From assembly GCF_954871325.1 (NCBI RefSeq), contig NC_088779.1, positions 15,688,846 through 15,752,845 on the forward strand: a stretch of 64,000 nt of DNA. Reading direction: 5' to 3'. The position numbers were made by a program, and so were the translations under genes. The notes under the pieces were generated by a model. That model was not told where the DNA came from. It worked only from the letters and a program-made list of their open reading frames with translations, and searched no databases. The DNA is from Gordionus sp. m RMFG-2023 (taxonomy: Eukaryota; Nematomorpha; Gordioida; Chordodea; Parachordodidae). Shown one piece after another: positions 53,326 to 64,000 of this stretch; positions within the stretch are counted from its first letter, which is position 1; the number at the start of each line of letters is the position of its first letter.

Positions 53326-54630
53326 TTATTTTTGAACTTTTTTTATATTTTTTAGGTAAAAATATATGTTGTAAAGATGTAAAATCAGTGAAGATGTACC
53401 ATCATAGAAAAATATTAATTATCAAAATCGTTATTTTTGAAAAGTAAATAGGTAAAAATATATATATTGTAAATGTGTTAAAATAAAAGTGAAGATGTAC
53501 CATAGAAAAGTGGCAATTGGCATAATCGTTATTTTTTAACTTTTTTAAAACAAATAGGTAAAAATATATATTGTAAAGATGTTAAAATAAAATTTCAGTG
53601 AAGAAGTACCATAGAAGAGTGACAATTGTCATAATCGTTATTTTTTACCTTTTTTATATTTTTTTTAAGTAATTAGGTAAAAATATAAATTGTTAAGATG
53701 TTAAAATAAAATTTGAGTGAAGATGTACTATAGAAAAGGGACAATTGTCATAATCATTATTTTTGAACTTTTTTGAATTTTTTCAAAGCAAATAGGTAAA
53801 AATATATATTGTAAAGATGAAATAAAATTTCCGTGAAGATGTACCATAGAAGAGTGACAATTGTCATAATCGTTATTTTTTTAACTTTTTTTAAAGTAAT
53901 TAGATAAAAATATATATTGTAAAGATGTTAAAATAAAATTTCAGTGAAGATGTATCATAGAAAAGTGACAATTGTCATAATCGTTATTTTTGAACTTTTT
54001 TGAATTTTTTAAAAGCAAATAGGTAAAAATATATATTGTAAAGATGTTAAAATAAAATTTCAGTGAAGACTTACTATAGAAAAGTGACAACTGTCATAAT
54101 CGTTATTTTTTAACTTTTTTAAATTTTTTTAAAGTAAATAAGTAAAAATATATATTGTAAAGATGTTAAAATAAAATTTAGTTGTACCATAGAAAAGTGA
54201 CAATTGTCATAATCATTATTTTTGAACTTTTTTGAATTTTTAAATAGGTAAAAATATATATTGTAAAGATGTTAAAATAAAATTTCAGTGAAGATGTACC
54301 ATAGAAAAGTAACAATTATTATAATGATTATTTTTGAACTTTTTTGAATTTTTTCAAAGCAAATAGGTAAAAATATATATTGTAAACAAGTTAATTTAAA
54401 ATTTTAGTGAAAATCCCACAGAAAAGTCACAATTGTCATAATCGTTATTTTTGAACTTTTTTTAATTTTTTTAAAGTAAATAGTTAAGAATATATATTGT
54501 AAAGATGTTAAAATAAAATTTCAGTGACAATTGTCACAATCGTTATTTTTTAACTTTTTTTAAAGTAAATAGGTAAAAATATATATTGTAAAGTTGTTAA
54601 AATAAAATTTCAGTGAAGATGTACCATTCC
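53326..54630. repeat. Minisatellite, about 12 units of 95-120 bp
   Basis: The repeated core is AGGTAAAAATATATATTGTA followed by AAGATGTTAAAATAAAATTT, CAGTGAAGATGTACCATAG, AAAAGTGACAATTGTCATAA and TCGTTATTTTTGAAC. Core starts occur near 53,355, 53,453, 53,557, 53,678, 53,797, 53,907, 54,025, 54,144, 54,250, 54,366, 54,490 and 54,586. It ends abruptly at the Tc1-like element. Confidence 0.9.
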
Positions 54631-54639
54631 CCGAATACT

Positions 54640-55445
54640 ACGGTGCCTCCTTGGCCGATTAGATAATCCATCAAAGAGGAAGGAACAAAAAGGATGATTC
54701 AAAATTAAAATCTAAAATTATACAGCTACTAGAACATAATGGATTGACGATAAAAAATATAGTGGAGAATTTACCACCTCATCTCAAAATGAGTTATTCG
54801 GGAATATCTAGATGCCTTAAATCAATGGGATGGAGCAGGAAAAGGGTTGGAAAAGAGCCCGATAGACGGAATTCCTCAGATGTTATAAATATTCGTAAAG
54901 AATATTGCCTAAATATGATGAACGTGCCATTTCAAAATATATTCTATTTAAATGAAACAGGCTTCAATTCCCACGTCATTTCCCACTATGGATGGGCACC
55001 TCTGGGTAAGAGGCCATCCTTCAAACTCCCTCCTTCAAAGGGGAAAAACGTATCAGTTTTATGCACCATAGGAAATAATGGTTTCAAAAAATACATGATT
55101 ATAGACGGGGCATTTACATCAATAAAATTCTAAACTTACCTGGATGAATTATCATACATTTTTACCGTTGAATTCGCTAATAATAATGGATAATGCGCCC
55201 ATTTACCGAGCTCATATAATAACAGAAAACTATGAAAATATATTATATCTTCCACCCTTTTCCCCTCAATTAAACCCTATTGAGAATTTTTTTGACGTTT
55301 TGAAAAATCAGTATCGTTCTATATCAAACCCAATAACAGAATTCATATAATTGAGGCAATTACTAGCCTATTACTTAATTTCACAGCCCTCTATTCACAT
55401 ACGATACGATATATCGAAGAGGGAATCCGATCTATTCCTTTAACA
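54640..55445 (+). mobile_element. Tc1/IS630-like transposase, disrupted
   Basis: The reading frame from about 54,660 gives a helix-turn-helix part (LLEHNGLTIKNIVENLPPHL, ISRCLKSMGWSRKRV), then DDE blocks: IFYLNETGFNSHVISHYGWA, GKNVSVLCTIGNNG, SLIIMDNAPIYRAH and YLPPFSPQLNPIENFFDVLK. The first catalytic Asp is Asn (LNETG for DETG). One frameshift lies at about 55,135-55,145 and another at about 55,345, after which TSLLLNFTALYSHTIRYIEE completes the C-terminus. Second-Asp-to-Glu spacing is about 30 residues, shorter than the usual 34. Inverted ends were not found. Inactive. Confidence 0.85.
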
Positions 55446-57354
55446 ATTAATTTAATAAATTATTACACTAGATTATTATATAATATAGATATATTTTTTC
55501 GTTATATTATGTGCAATACAAATTTTTGTTTCTTACTATAATATATATCGTAATTGTAATTAAATAATTTGATATGTAAAAAATTCTAAAATAATCACTA
55601 AAAAAATAATAGATTTATTTATACACTATATTTATCTTATAAGTTTATGATACAATATCTTAATGATATATGGACCTCATATTCTTTAAGTAGAAAACAA
55701 CAGACTAAATAGATAATACCAACCAACAAAACCTATTTGACTATTCATTTACTATATCAATGACCAATTAAAATAACCTTAATCAACAACGCCATCTTTT
55801 TTATATACATCAGAAATAACATCTCCTACAGCAATTACAAATTCACCTTAACATCATCATTATGTCACCCAACCTTAAAATTGAATTTAGCAGGCAAACA
55901 ATTGAAGCAATTATAAATTCACCTTAGCATCATCCATCAAGATGGTTACAGCACATTATTATATCTTCAGGCATTTATGACATTTGACACTCTTTTCAAA
56001 GAGAAACAATAGATTATATAAAGTAACATCTTCTACAGCAACCACAAATTCACCTTAACATCATCATTACGTCACCCTACCTCATAAAATTGAATCCAAC
56101 AATATAACACAGAATGTTATAAAGGAAAACTCATTTGAATCTTAACAACAATTATGTACCAACAATAAATCAGGTCTATTTCCTCTATTAAATCAAACAT
56201 GTCTATTCTTCAAGAGGCTTCAATTCCAAAGAAAGGGATAATCTAACTTCAAACATTAATATTCAAAAGTCTTTCTTCTCAACCCACCCAATTGAGACTC
56301 AAGGATTGCCTCCCTTTTTTTTCACCAGAAGTTACCTCACATATCTTACTTTCTTATTTTTTTCACTACTTATTTTTAAAACTTATTAAACAGCTTGTTT
56401 TTAAAAATAACTTTTAACCTTCAATTAGTTCAACACATATACTATATCAATAAATTTACATATAGACTTTTTATTATTTAACATTATAACCAATTTAACA
56501 CTTATATTATACATTCATGAATTTCCATATTGATTTATCTTATAACATTTAAATATTCAATAAATCCACATATTATTTTTTTAAACAACATTTAACCTTT
56601 CAATTAATTTAACACTTACATATATATTTATTTTTTCTTTCATTCACAACTATAATCACATATTCTCTTTTTACATGCACATTTTTTCTTTGTACACATT
56701 TATTCCTCACAATTGAACCAAAATTAATTTTTTTTACTTTTTCATTTATATACTCTTCAAGACTCAAATTCTCTTACATTGCTTTTTATATCCCCATCAA
56801 TACAAAATAATATTTCTTCTCCCTTTCATAGACATACCCAAAAATAATTTTTTTTTTCCCCTTTTATATATTTTTTCTTTTTAACAACATTCAACCTTCC
56901 AACTAATTTAACATTTACATATTATCTTTTTTATCTTTCATAATCACAGCTCTCTTTTTACATGCATATTTTTTTCTTTGTACACATTTATTCATCACAA
57001 TCAAACCAAAATTTTTTTTTTCTCTATCTTATATATATATTCTTCAAGACTCAAATTCTCTTACATTCCTTGTAATATCCCCATTAATACAATATAATTT
57101 TTCTTTTCCCTTTCATAAACATACCCAAAATAATTTACTTTTTTTCCCCCTCTTATATATATTCCTCAGTCTCTCAATCTTTTATTTACTTTAACCATTA
57201 CATTTATTAAAACAAATAACCAACCTCTATCAAACACCAACCAACCCCAACAACCTTTATGCCCATTCTTTCCTCTCATATTTAATAACCTTATCTTTAC
57301 AACATCATTATTATCTGCAGATTATTTCATTCACAACCTTTCTTTATCCACATA
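55446..57354 (+). promoter_or_regulatory. Long G-poor leader of LINE E4 with tandem monomers
   Basis: From about 55,700 the plus strand is almost free of G and rich in C/A/T, like the E4 coding strand that follows. CTACAGCAA...AAATTCACCTTAACATC occurs at about 55,830 and 56,035. A block beginning near 56,586 (TTTAACCTTTCAATTAATTT, then TTTTACATGCACATTTT and CTTACATTGC) returns at about 56,882 with a period near 290 bp. This suggests repeated promoter-type monomers of a LINE 5' UTR (inference). Confidence 0.55.
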
Positions 57355-60150
57355 ATGGTACACTGTCCCGCATGCTCTAAAAACATAAAAATCACCAAAG
57401 CATCGTTTGTCCTAAGTCCAAGAAGCGTTTTCCTCCTCCCTTCCTAAATCCTCTTTCCATTTTTTCTACTCACAGCCACTCTTCCACCTCATCCAACAAC
57501 GTCTACATACCAACCACATCAAACACATTTATTCCCCTCCAACCAACCACCCATGGCGACATTATCAACTTCCTAAAATCCGACAAACCTCCCATTATCT
57601 CTAGAATTCCTAAAGGCTCCAGAGTACAAGTAGCCAAAGCCCTCTCCACATGCCTTCCATCATTATTAAATAACTTCTCCTCCCTCGATCATTGGCTCAA
57701 ACTCTTGACATTTTCCTTCACGACTCTCCAACCTCCCAATCCAGGGATTCAGAAATCTCTAACCCAACAAATTAAAGACGCAACCTTACATCCCCTCACC
57801 CTCACAACCACAACATCCTCTCATGTACCCAAAAAACTTTCCAGCCTACAATTAAAGGCAAAGTTAATTTCCAACAAAATTAACAACTTAAACATCAAAT
57901 CCGCTCTTCGCTTAGTAGCTTCTGATGATTCATTTGCCACTAGTGACGAAGAAAGTTTCAACAGATTCAAACTAAAGCACCCCTCCGGAGTAGATTTCAT
58001 ACCTCCACCTCCTCCCAATATTTGCCCTTCTGATTTCACCCCCGCCGAGGTGCGCAAATCTATTCTATCCTTCCATCACGACTCTTCTCCAGGTTACGAT
58101 GGGCTTCGTCCCATCTTCCTCCAGGATCTCACATCCCCCCTCATAGTCAACCAGGTCCCGATTTTACAAAATTTAACAACATTTTGTTACAAAATAGCAC
58201 ACGGCCTCGTTCCCGAGTCCATCAGACCACTCTTATTCGGTGCTAAACTAATCGCACTCGAAAAACCTAATAAGGATATCCGCCCAATTGCACGGAACCG
58301 TATTTCGCCGTCTTGTCGCTAAGCTAATATCTTCCAAAATTAAGGATAACGCAGCCTTAATTCTAGCACATCATCAACTTGGAATTGGCATCCGAGGAGG
58401 CTGCGAAATAGCTACACACGCTACTCGTATCCATCTCCAAACCAACCCAAGTAACGAAATCCTCGTTAAAATTGATTTCTCTAACGCCTTCAACTCCATT
58501 AGCAGCTCTCACTTTCTCCCACAAATGTACCACTCATTCCCCACCTTTTCCCAATTCTTCCATTCTTGCTACTCCAAGCCATCTCATCTCCAATTCAACA
58601 ACTATTTACTTTCATCATCTGAAGGGATCCAACAAGGCGATTATTTGGGATTGATACTTTTCTGCATTGGAATCAACGAAATGGTCAAAAACATTTCTTC
58701 CAACTGCAATCTCCCACTGCATACTTGGTACATTGATGACGGAATACTCTGTGGTCCCCCTAACGAGGTTGCTAAGGCACTTACCATCATCAAAACACAT
58801 TCCCACGCTATCGGTCTCTCACTCAACGAACAAAAAACTGAGATCTGCCCATTTCATTGCTCCATCCCATTCAACCACAACTTCCACACAACCGAACTCT
58901 CATCCCTCAGTCATCTCTGCTCTCCAGTCGGTGGCCTGGAATCCATCAATCACTTCAACGCATCATCCAGCTTACTTCATTTCAAAAACATCTTTAAGTT
59001 TCTCCCTCCACATCAAGCTTTATTTCTCCTCAAAAACTTTTATTACATTCCTAAAATTCTCTACGCCCTTCGATCCACCTCAATTTTCAAATTCCCCGAC
59101 TCATTAAAATCTTTTGAAATCTCCGTCAAATCTCTCGCCGAAGTGATCCTTAATCTCCGCTTTAACTATAATTCATGGTTACAAGCATCACTTCCATGCA
59201 AGCTCGGGGGTATCGGCTTAAGCTCACCTCTAACTCTTGCCATCAGTGGTTTAATCGCCTCTCGTCTTTCATCCGATTCACACATTAGCCAGCTTCCTTC
59301 ACGACGACGATCTGACAGTTTTTAACCAATTGAACCAAGGATCTGGTCACGAGTTTCTAGAAACCATACTCTCCAACAACCTCGATTTGTTGCTCACTGC
59401 TGACGAGCTAAGATTTGCTATTGGACTACGGCTCAATTGCGAAATTGTTCTTCCGTACCAATGCAAACATTGCGAAACCAGCGTCGACAGCAAGGGTAGG
59501 CACTGCCTCCATTGTCGCTTTTGTCGTGGCCGCTTTTCACGGCACACCAAATGCAATGACATCATTTTACGCGCCCTCAAATCAGGAGGCATTCCATCTA
59601 GACTAGAACCAACCGAAATTTTCAGAACTGATGGAAAACGTCCTGATGGAATGTCCTTGATCCCCTGGTCAAGGAGTCAGCTCCTGGTTTGGGACTTCAC
59701 CTGCATTGACCCAAATGCACCTTCTAACCATAACGTCGATGCCCTCGCCCTCGCTGAATCCCGCAAAACCATAAAGTACAGTTCATTAGACCCTCTTTCT
59801 TATTCATACCCATCGCCTGCATCATTCTCACCACCTTCGGTAGCAAAGCTCAACGTTTTTTCAAAGATTTAGGCAAACGGATCAGCGAAAAACCGACCAG
59901 TCTAAGGAATCCCTTTTCTTACGCCAAAGACTTGCTACCACCATCATTCGTTCTAACTATCTAAGCTTCATCTCTTCCATTGAATAACCTTCATTTTCCA
60001 AGCTTCCTTTTTTTTATCCCCTATCCTTTCCCGTAAATTCTATTTCTACAATTTTTCACCTTTATATTTTACCTTTTTTAAAAAATTAATTATTTGCTAA
60101 TACATTTTGACATCATATCATATCAGTAAATATTCAAATAAAGTAACCCA
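57355..60150 (+). mobile_element. RLE-class LINE E4, nearly full length
   Basis: Coding runs from ATG 57,355 to TAA 59,985 with breaks. N-terminus HCPACSKNIKITKASF (C..C finger), then PKGSRVQVAKALSTCLPSLL and KHPSGVDF. The RT follows: SPGYDGLRPIFLQDL, GAKLIALEKP, FRRLVAKLI, LGIGIRGGCEIATHATR, KIDFSNAFNSISS, GIQQGDYLG and WYIDDGILCGPPNE. Then CKHCETSVDSKGRHCLHC, SRHTKCNDIILRALKSGGIP, RTDGKRPDGMSLIPW and LLVWDFTCIDPNAPS. The tail has LFLRQRLATTIIRSNYLSF. Frameshifts are near 57,410, 58,300, 59,790 and 59,905, and about 60 codons are missing at 59,320 relative to E2. AATAAA lies at 60,136. Inactive but recent. Confidence 0.9.
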
Positions 60151-60818
60151 TGACCGGAAAAAAAGAGAGAAAAATAAATATTTTTTGATCTTTTATTATG
60201 TAAATAAAATCTACATTAAATAAAGATTTCACAAGTCATTTTCGAAACTTTAATATAAGAAAGGTAAATTTGATAGAAAATAAAATAAACAATGAAGAAA
60301 TAGGTTAAAAAATGATCATATGAAAAAAGGGGTAGGTCTATAAGTCGAAAGGCTTGGTAATACGAAAGGCTAAAAAATATTATTGAAAATAAAAATAACA
60401 AAGAAAATGATTAATGAGATATTTGAGTGATTTATTGCTTTTTTAGAGAAAAAATACTATAATAACATTACATTATAATATATTAAAAATATGGAAATTT
60501 TAAGATCTTTTCAATTTTTTTATTAATTCTTTGAAATAATTTGCGGTTTTTAAAAATTAATTTTATTATATTAATTTTTAAATTAATATTTTTAATTAAA
60601 TTAATATTTAGTTATGATTTTATATATTAAGTAAGTATAAATATATTGTAATTACTTGATAAAGAAGTAAATGAGAAACATAAATTTTTTAAGGTATTTT
60701 TAATTTGAGAAAGCATTTAAGAGGGGAAAAGCTAACATCTTAAACGTAATTTTAAATATAATTATATCATTAAACTCAGAATTTAATTCTCTATCCAAAA
60801 CCGTATCAGGTCAATTCA
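60151..60818. other. AT-rich intergenic DNA
   Basis: No feature recognised. Confidence 0.45.
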
Positions 60819-61311
60819 GCGAAACTTTTATCGCGAAACACATTTTCGCGAAACTTTTATCGCGAATGTCGTTTATCGCGAAGGAATTTTATAGCGAAGG
60901 CAATATCGCGAAACCAATTCGCAATTTTTTCCGCGAAACTTTTATAGCGAAGACAATATCGCGAACTTATTATCGCGAATTTATTTCTGCGAAACCTTGA
61001 CCGCGAATACTTTATAGCGAATACATTATAGCGAAACTTTGATCGCGAACTCGTTATAGCGAATTTATTTCCGCGAAACTTTAACCGCGAATACTTTATA
61101 GCGAATACATTATAGCGAAACTTTGATCGCGAACTCATTATCGCGAATTTATTTCCGCGAAACCTAAACCGCGAATACTTTAGAGCGAATAAATTTTAGC
61201 GAAACTTATAGCAAAACTTTAATCGCCAACTCTTTATAGCGAATTTTCTACCGCGAATGTATGTGCGCGAAATTATAAAATTACGAATTCATTTTAAGTG
61301 AAATTGATATA
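60819..61311. repeat. 14-bp GCGAA satellite with 84-bp higher-order period
   Basis: About 34 units beginning GCGAA, mostly exactly 14 bp: GCGAATTTATTTCC, GCGAAACTTTAACC, GCGAATACTTTATA, GCGAATACATTATA, GCGAAACTTTGATC, GCGAACTCATTATC. These six form an 84-bp block that starts at 60,975, 61,059 and 61,143, with a 12-bp extra unit in the last. Edges decay to looser units. The antisense open frame across it is an artefact of the repeat. Confidence 0.95.
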
Positions 61312-62312
61312 TTCAATATCAATTTACCAACCGAAGTTTCTTAAATCATAAACGCGAATGTTTTAAGAATATTTTATTACGTATTGTTTATTTAATAAGC
61401 ATGTAACATTTATCTGATGTGATACAAAATACATTACTCTTTCTGGTCTCACTCACTCATGGTTGTAAGTATGGAGGGGACATTTTGGTTTAAGTTTTTA
61501 CAAGAATAAGTTAACCCCCCCCCCTTCCCGTGTGCTTTATGTCATTTAAATAAAATTTTCTGATATACCTTTTTTCCAATCTAGATGAAAAATTATATAG
61601 AAAGCTAAGAATTTTTTATTGATTTTCTCAGATTATTTTTAAAAATTATAGAAAATTTTACTGATAATTAATGCCTCCTAATTATAATTTTTAGATAATG
61701 CACATCGATATAACTTTCTGATATAATATAAACTAATTTATTTGAATCCTCTCCTTTTTCTTCTTTTCGCATTTTAATAAATAGAAATAACTGCAAAGTT
61801 ATGATTATCAAAAAAAAATTCAAAATATTCTATTGGATTACATTGTAATATTTATGAAGAATAAATTATGGAAATAAATCATTAGATCTTCAGTTATTTT
61901 AGTTTTTTATTTTTGCTGATTTCACAAGTCTAACTAAACAATATAAAAATTAAAAAAACGTATAATAGTTTTCATCATTTTATAAAATAATACCAGTTCA
62001 ATTTAAATCAGGCGTTTTTATGAAAGCACCGCTAAACGCTCCTTCTCAATTTGTAAGCACTTTTACTCATTTTTTCTAATAAAATGGAATTAAAATAAAT
62101 TAGGATTTTTTGAAAATAAATAGAAAATGTTCCAAATCAAGAAAATAAAGATATTCCAATATCAGGAAGGCTTATATTTACATTTTTATTTAATTCTTTC
62201 ATAATATTCGAACTTCTTTAAATATCATGTTTAAGATATTTATATCTATAATTACCATAATAATTTGATAATTCTGAGCAATTTCTTTATCGCTTCAACT
62301 TGTGTATCAGAA
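61312..62312. other. AT-rich intergenic DNA
   Basis: No feature recognised apart from a C11 run at about 61,507. Confidence 0.45.
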
Positions 62313-63638
62313 CAGTGGCATAGACAGGATTTATATACTTAATATCATCGCCGTTAAATTTGGCGACTGTATAGTTCTACGAACTAATTGTAAATTATAT
62401 CAATATTTCTTGCTTTATTAGTACCAATTGAGTACTTAAACGAGTATAATAGCTAGTAAAAGGAAAAAAACTATTAGTAACAAAATTTTGGCAAATCTAT
62501 GATTTAAGCAACTGAAATAATTTATTCCGAAAATTTCATCGATGTTCCTTATTAATTATAATTTAATTCGTTTAGACAGTATAAAGAAAAAGTTTATTTG
62601 CAAAATAAGAAAAATTGCCTAATTCAGGCATTATTGATAGAATGGAAAATAGCTGGTTTGCGCTAATATTTATTAATTCTTCAGTCATTTTTTTCACACA
62701 CAAAAAGGCAACCGTGCTATAAGAAAAATAAAATCTATATCACCCATTAAAGCGTAAAATCAACCAAATTTCCGGAAGCAATAAATCTGGAACTTAAATC
62801 AATAATTATTACATTGATTCTTCAATTCATTTGGTAGATAGTTTTTGACAAAATAAGATAAAATTGCCAAGATTAACAACATGCGAAAACAAACAAATAT
62901 TTTTAGGTAAGCTCTACTATATGAAATGCCAGATTATTACTTAGTATTACATCAATCAGTTTTTCCAGTCAATAAACAAAAACTAGTTTTAATAAGCGAA
63001 ATAGACAATAGCAAACCTTTAAGTATGAACCAAAAAGTATTAGAATTTCAAAAATTTGAAACATTATAAGATTAAACAAAGAATCTAAAGAAGGCAATTA
63101 TAATAAAAAAAATTAAATGAAATATCTTAAAAAAATATTACTATATTTATTTATAAAATCAACTTTTTTCCTATTTCAAAATATGAGGATTTAAAGATAC
63201 TCGATATTTTAGCCAAAAGAAAATTAAGCTTGGAAACTTTTCCGACAGATGACATAACTTGCTGCAAGTTTGGAAAATGTTATATCAAAATGAGAAGGAT
63301 TGGTTATGGTAAAATTTAAAACAATTAGGATAGCTAATTATTTTCATCAAGTGAATAGGTTGAGCTATTGTTTAATAACGTAATATTAAGTGCGCTTAAC
63401 CTCTTTGAGAAGCGTTCCGTTTTATAATTATAATTTGTAAAAAAAATTGTGAAAATGGATTATAAAATAAAATGATGGTATTGTTTATTCCTAGATTTGT
63501 AAGATTTTTTTATGTTGTTTTTTAAATAAGAATTTTCTTTAGACTATGGAAGGAGTTTTATCAATTTACAAGAAAGTTTTCATTAATCATATTTCCCAGT
63601 GAGGGAGGTTTAGCTCTTCCCCTTTGTCTACGCCACTG
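62313..63638 (+). mobile_element. hAT (Tip100-like) element, decayed
   Basis: The left end is CAGTGGCATAGACAGGATTT and the right (minus) CAGTGGCGTAGACAAAGGG. CAGTGGCGTAG is a terminus known from Tip100/Zaphod-type hATs. The interior has no long frame; ILAKRKLSLETFPTDDITCC at about 63,214 may be a transposase scrap. The 8-bp flanks do not match. Confidence 0.6.
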
Positions 63639-64000
63639 TTTAAAACACTTATTTAAAAACGATTTTATAAACTGTAAAATCCAAGCTGATAATAGTTATT
63701 CTTACCATATTCTCCATAATTAATAATAAATCGTTTATAATTACATTAGCATTTTAATTATTTCATCTAAAACCGCATACAATTAAAATAAAGCCTAGCG
63801 AAGAATGATTTTAAAATTATTGGTGGATGTTTTAGAGAAAATAACTCAAAATTCCTATAAGTTCTTTGTAATAAGTGAAAAGGTATGACATCTCATATAC
63901 ATTTCTTACGTAAATTTCTTAAATCTAGTTTTCATAAAAAAATTTAGATTTATTATTATTCAGCGAAATTTTTTAATTTTTAATGCCACTCTTCGCGGGT
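63639..64000. other. AT-rich DNA to window end
   Basis: No feature recognised. Confidence 0.4.

Noticed and set aside
60857-61138. 93-codon minus-strand frame rich in SRSKFRYN
   Set aside because: It is the translation of the 14-bp satellite and follows its period.
53326-61311. CRISPR-like arrays
   Set aside because: Tandem units lie head to tail without unique spacers, and the DNA is eukaryotic.

Overview
This window looks like AT-rich (very low GC) animal DNA, most likely from an arthropod. No bacterial genes or operons are present. The dominant host feature is one split gene on the minus strand. Thirteen exons between 51,630 and 4,470 encode the first 537 codons of a STAT transcription factor of the STAT5/insect STAT92E type. 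All twelve splice junctions keep the reading frame and have GT/AG borders. The SH2 domain and C-terminus must lie beyond the left edge. The arthropod assignment is an inference from the STAT sequence and the transposon mix.

Layout of the gene: exon 1 is at 51,506-51,630. A 15-kb intron follows, then exons 2-8 are tightly packed at 36,550-35,242. A 12.6-kb intron leads to exons 9 and 10 (22.6-22.3 kb), 6.9 kb to exon 11 (15.3 kb), and 10.6 kb to exons 12 and 13 (4.70-4.47 kb). The small introns are under about 180 bp. The four giant ones are almost wholly built of transposable elements.

The introns and the 5' flank hold several kinds of element: hAT DNA transposons of at least five families (several with 8-bp target duplications), a family of GC-rich hAT-type MITEs, a piggyBac copy and a TTAA-flanked MITE, and a Tc1/IS630-like element. 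They also hold two copies of an AP-endonuclease LINE with a zinc finger behind the RT, and five copies of a second LINE class with an RT, a zinc knuckle and a restriction-like endonuclease. A foldback element and nested insertions (LINE in hAT in hAT at 6.9-10.7 kb) are also present.

Tandem arrays are a second theme. A 14-bp unit around GCGAA forms an array with an 84-bp higher-order period at 60.8-61.3 kb, and relatives of it sit in STAT intron 1 at 37.8 and 49.1 kb. A 1.3-kb minisatellite of about 105-120 bp units lies at 53.3-54.6 kb. The right 12 kb (52-64 kb) lies upstream of STAT and holds mobile elements and satellite but no recognised host gene. No LTR retrovirus-like element was recognised.
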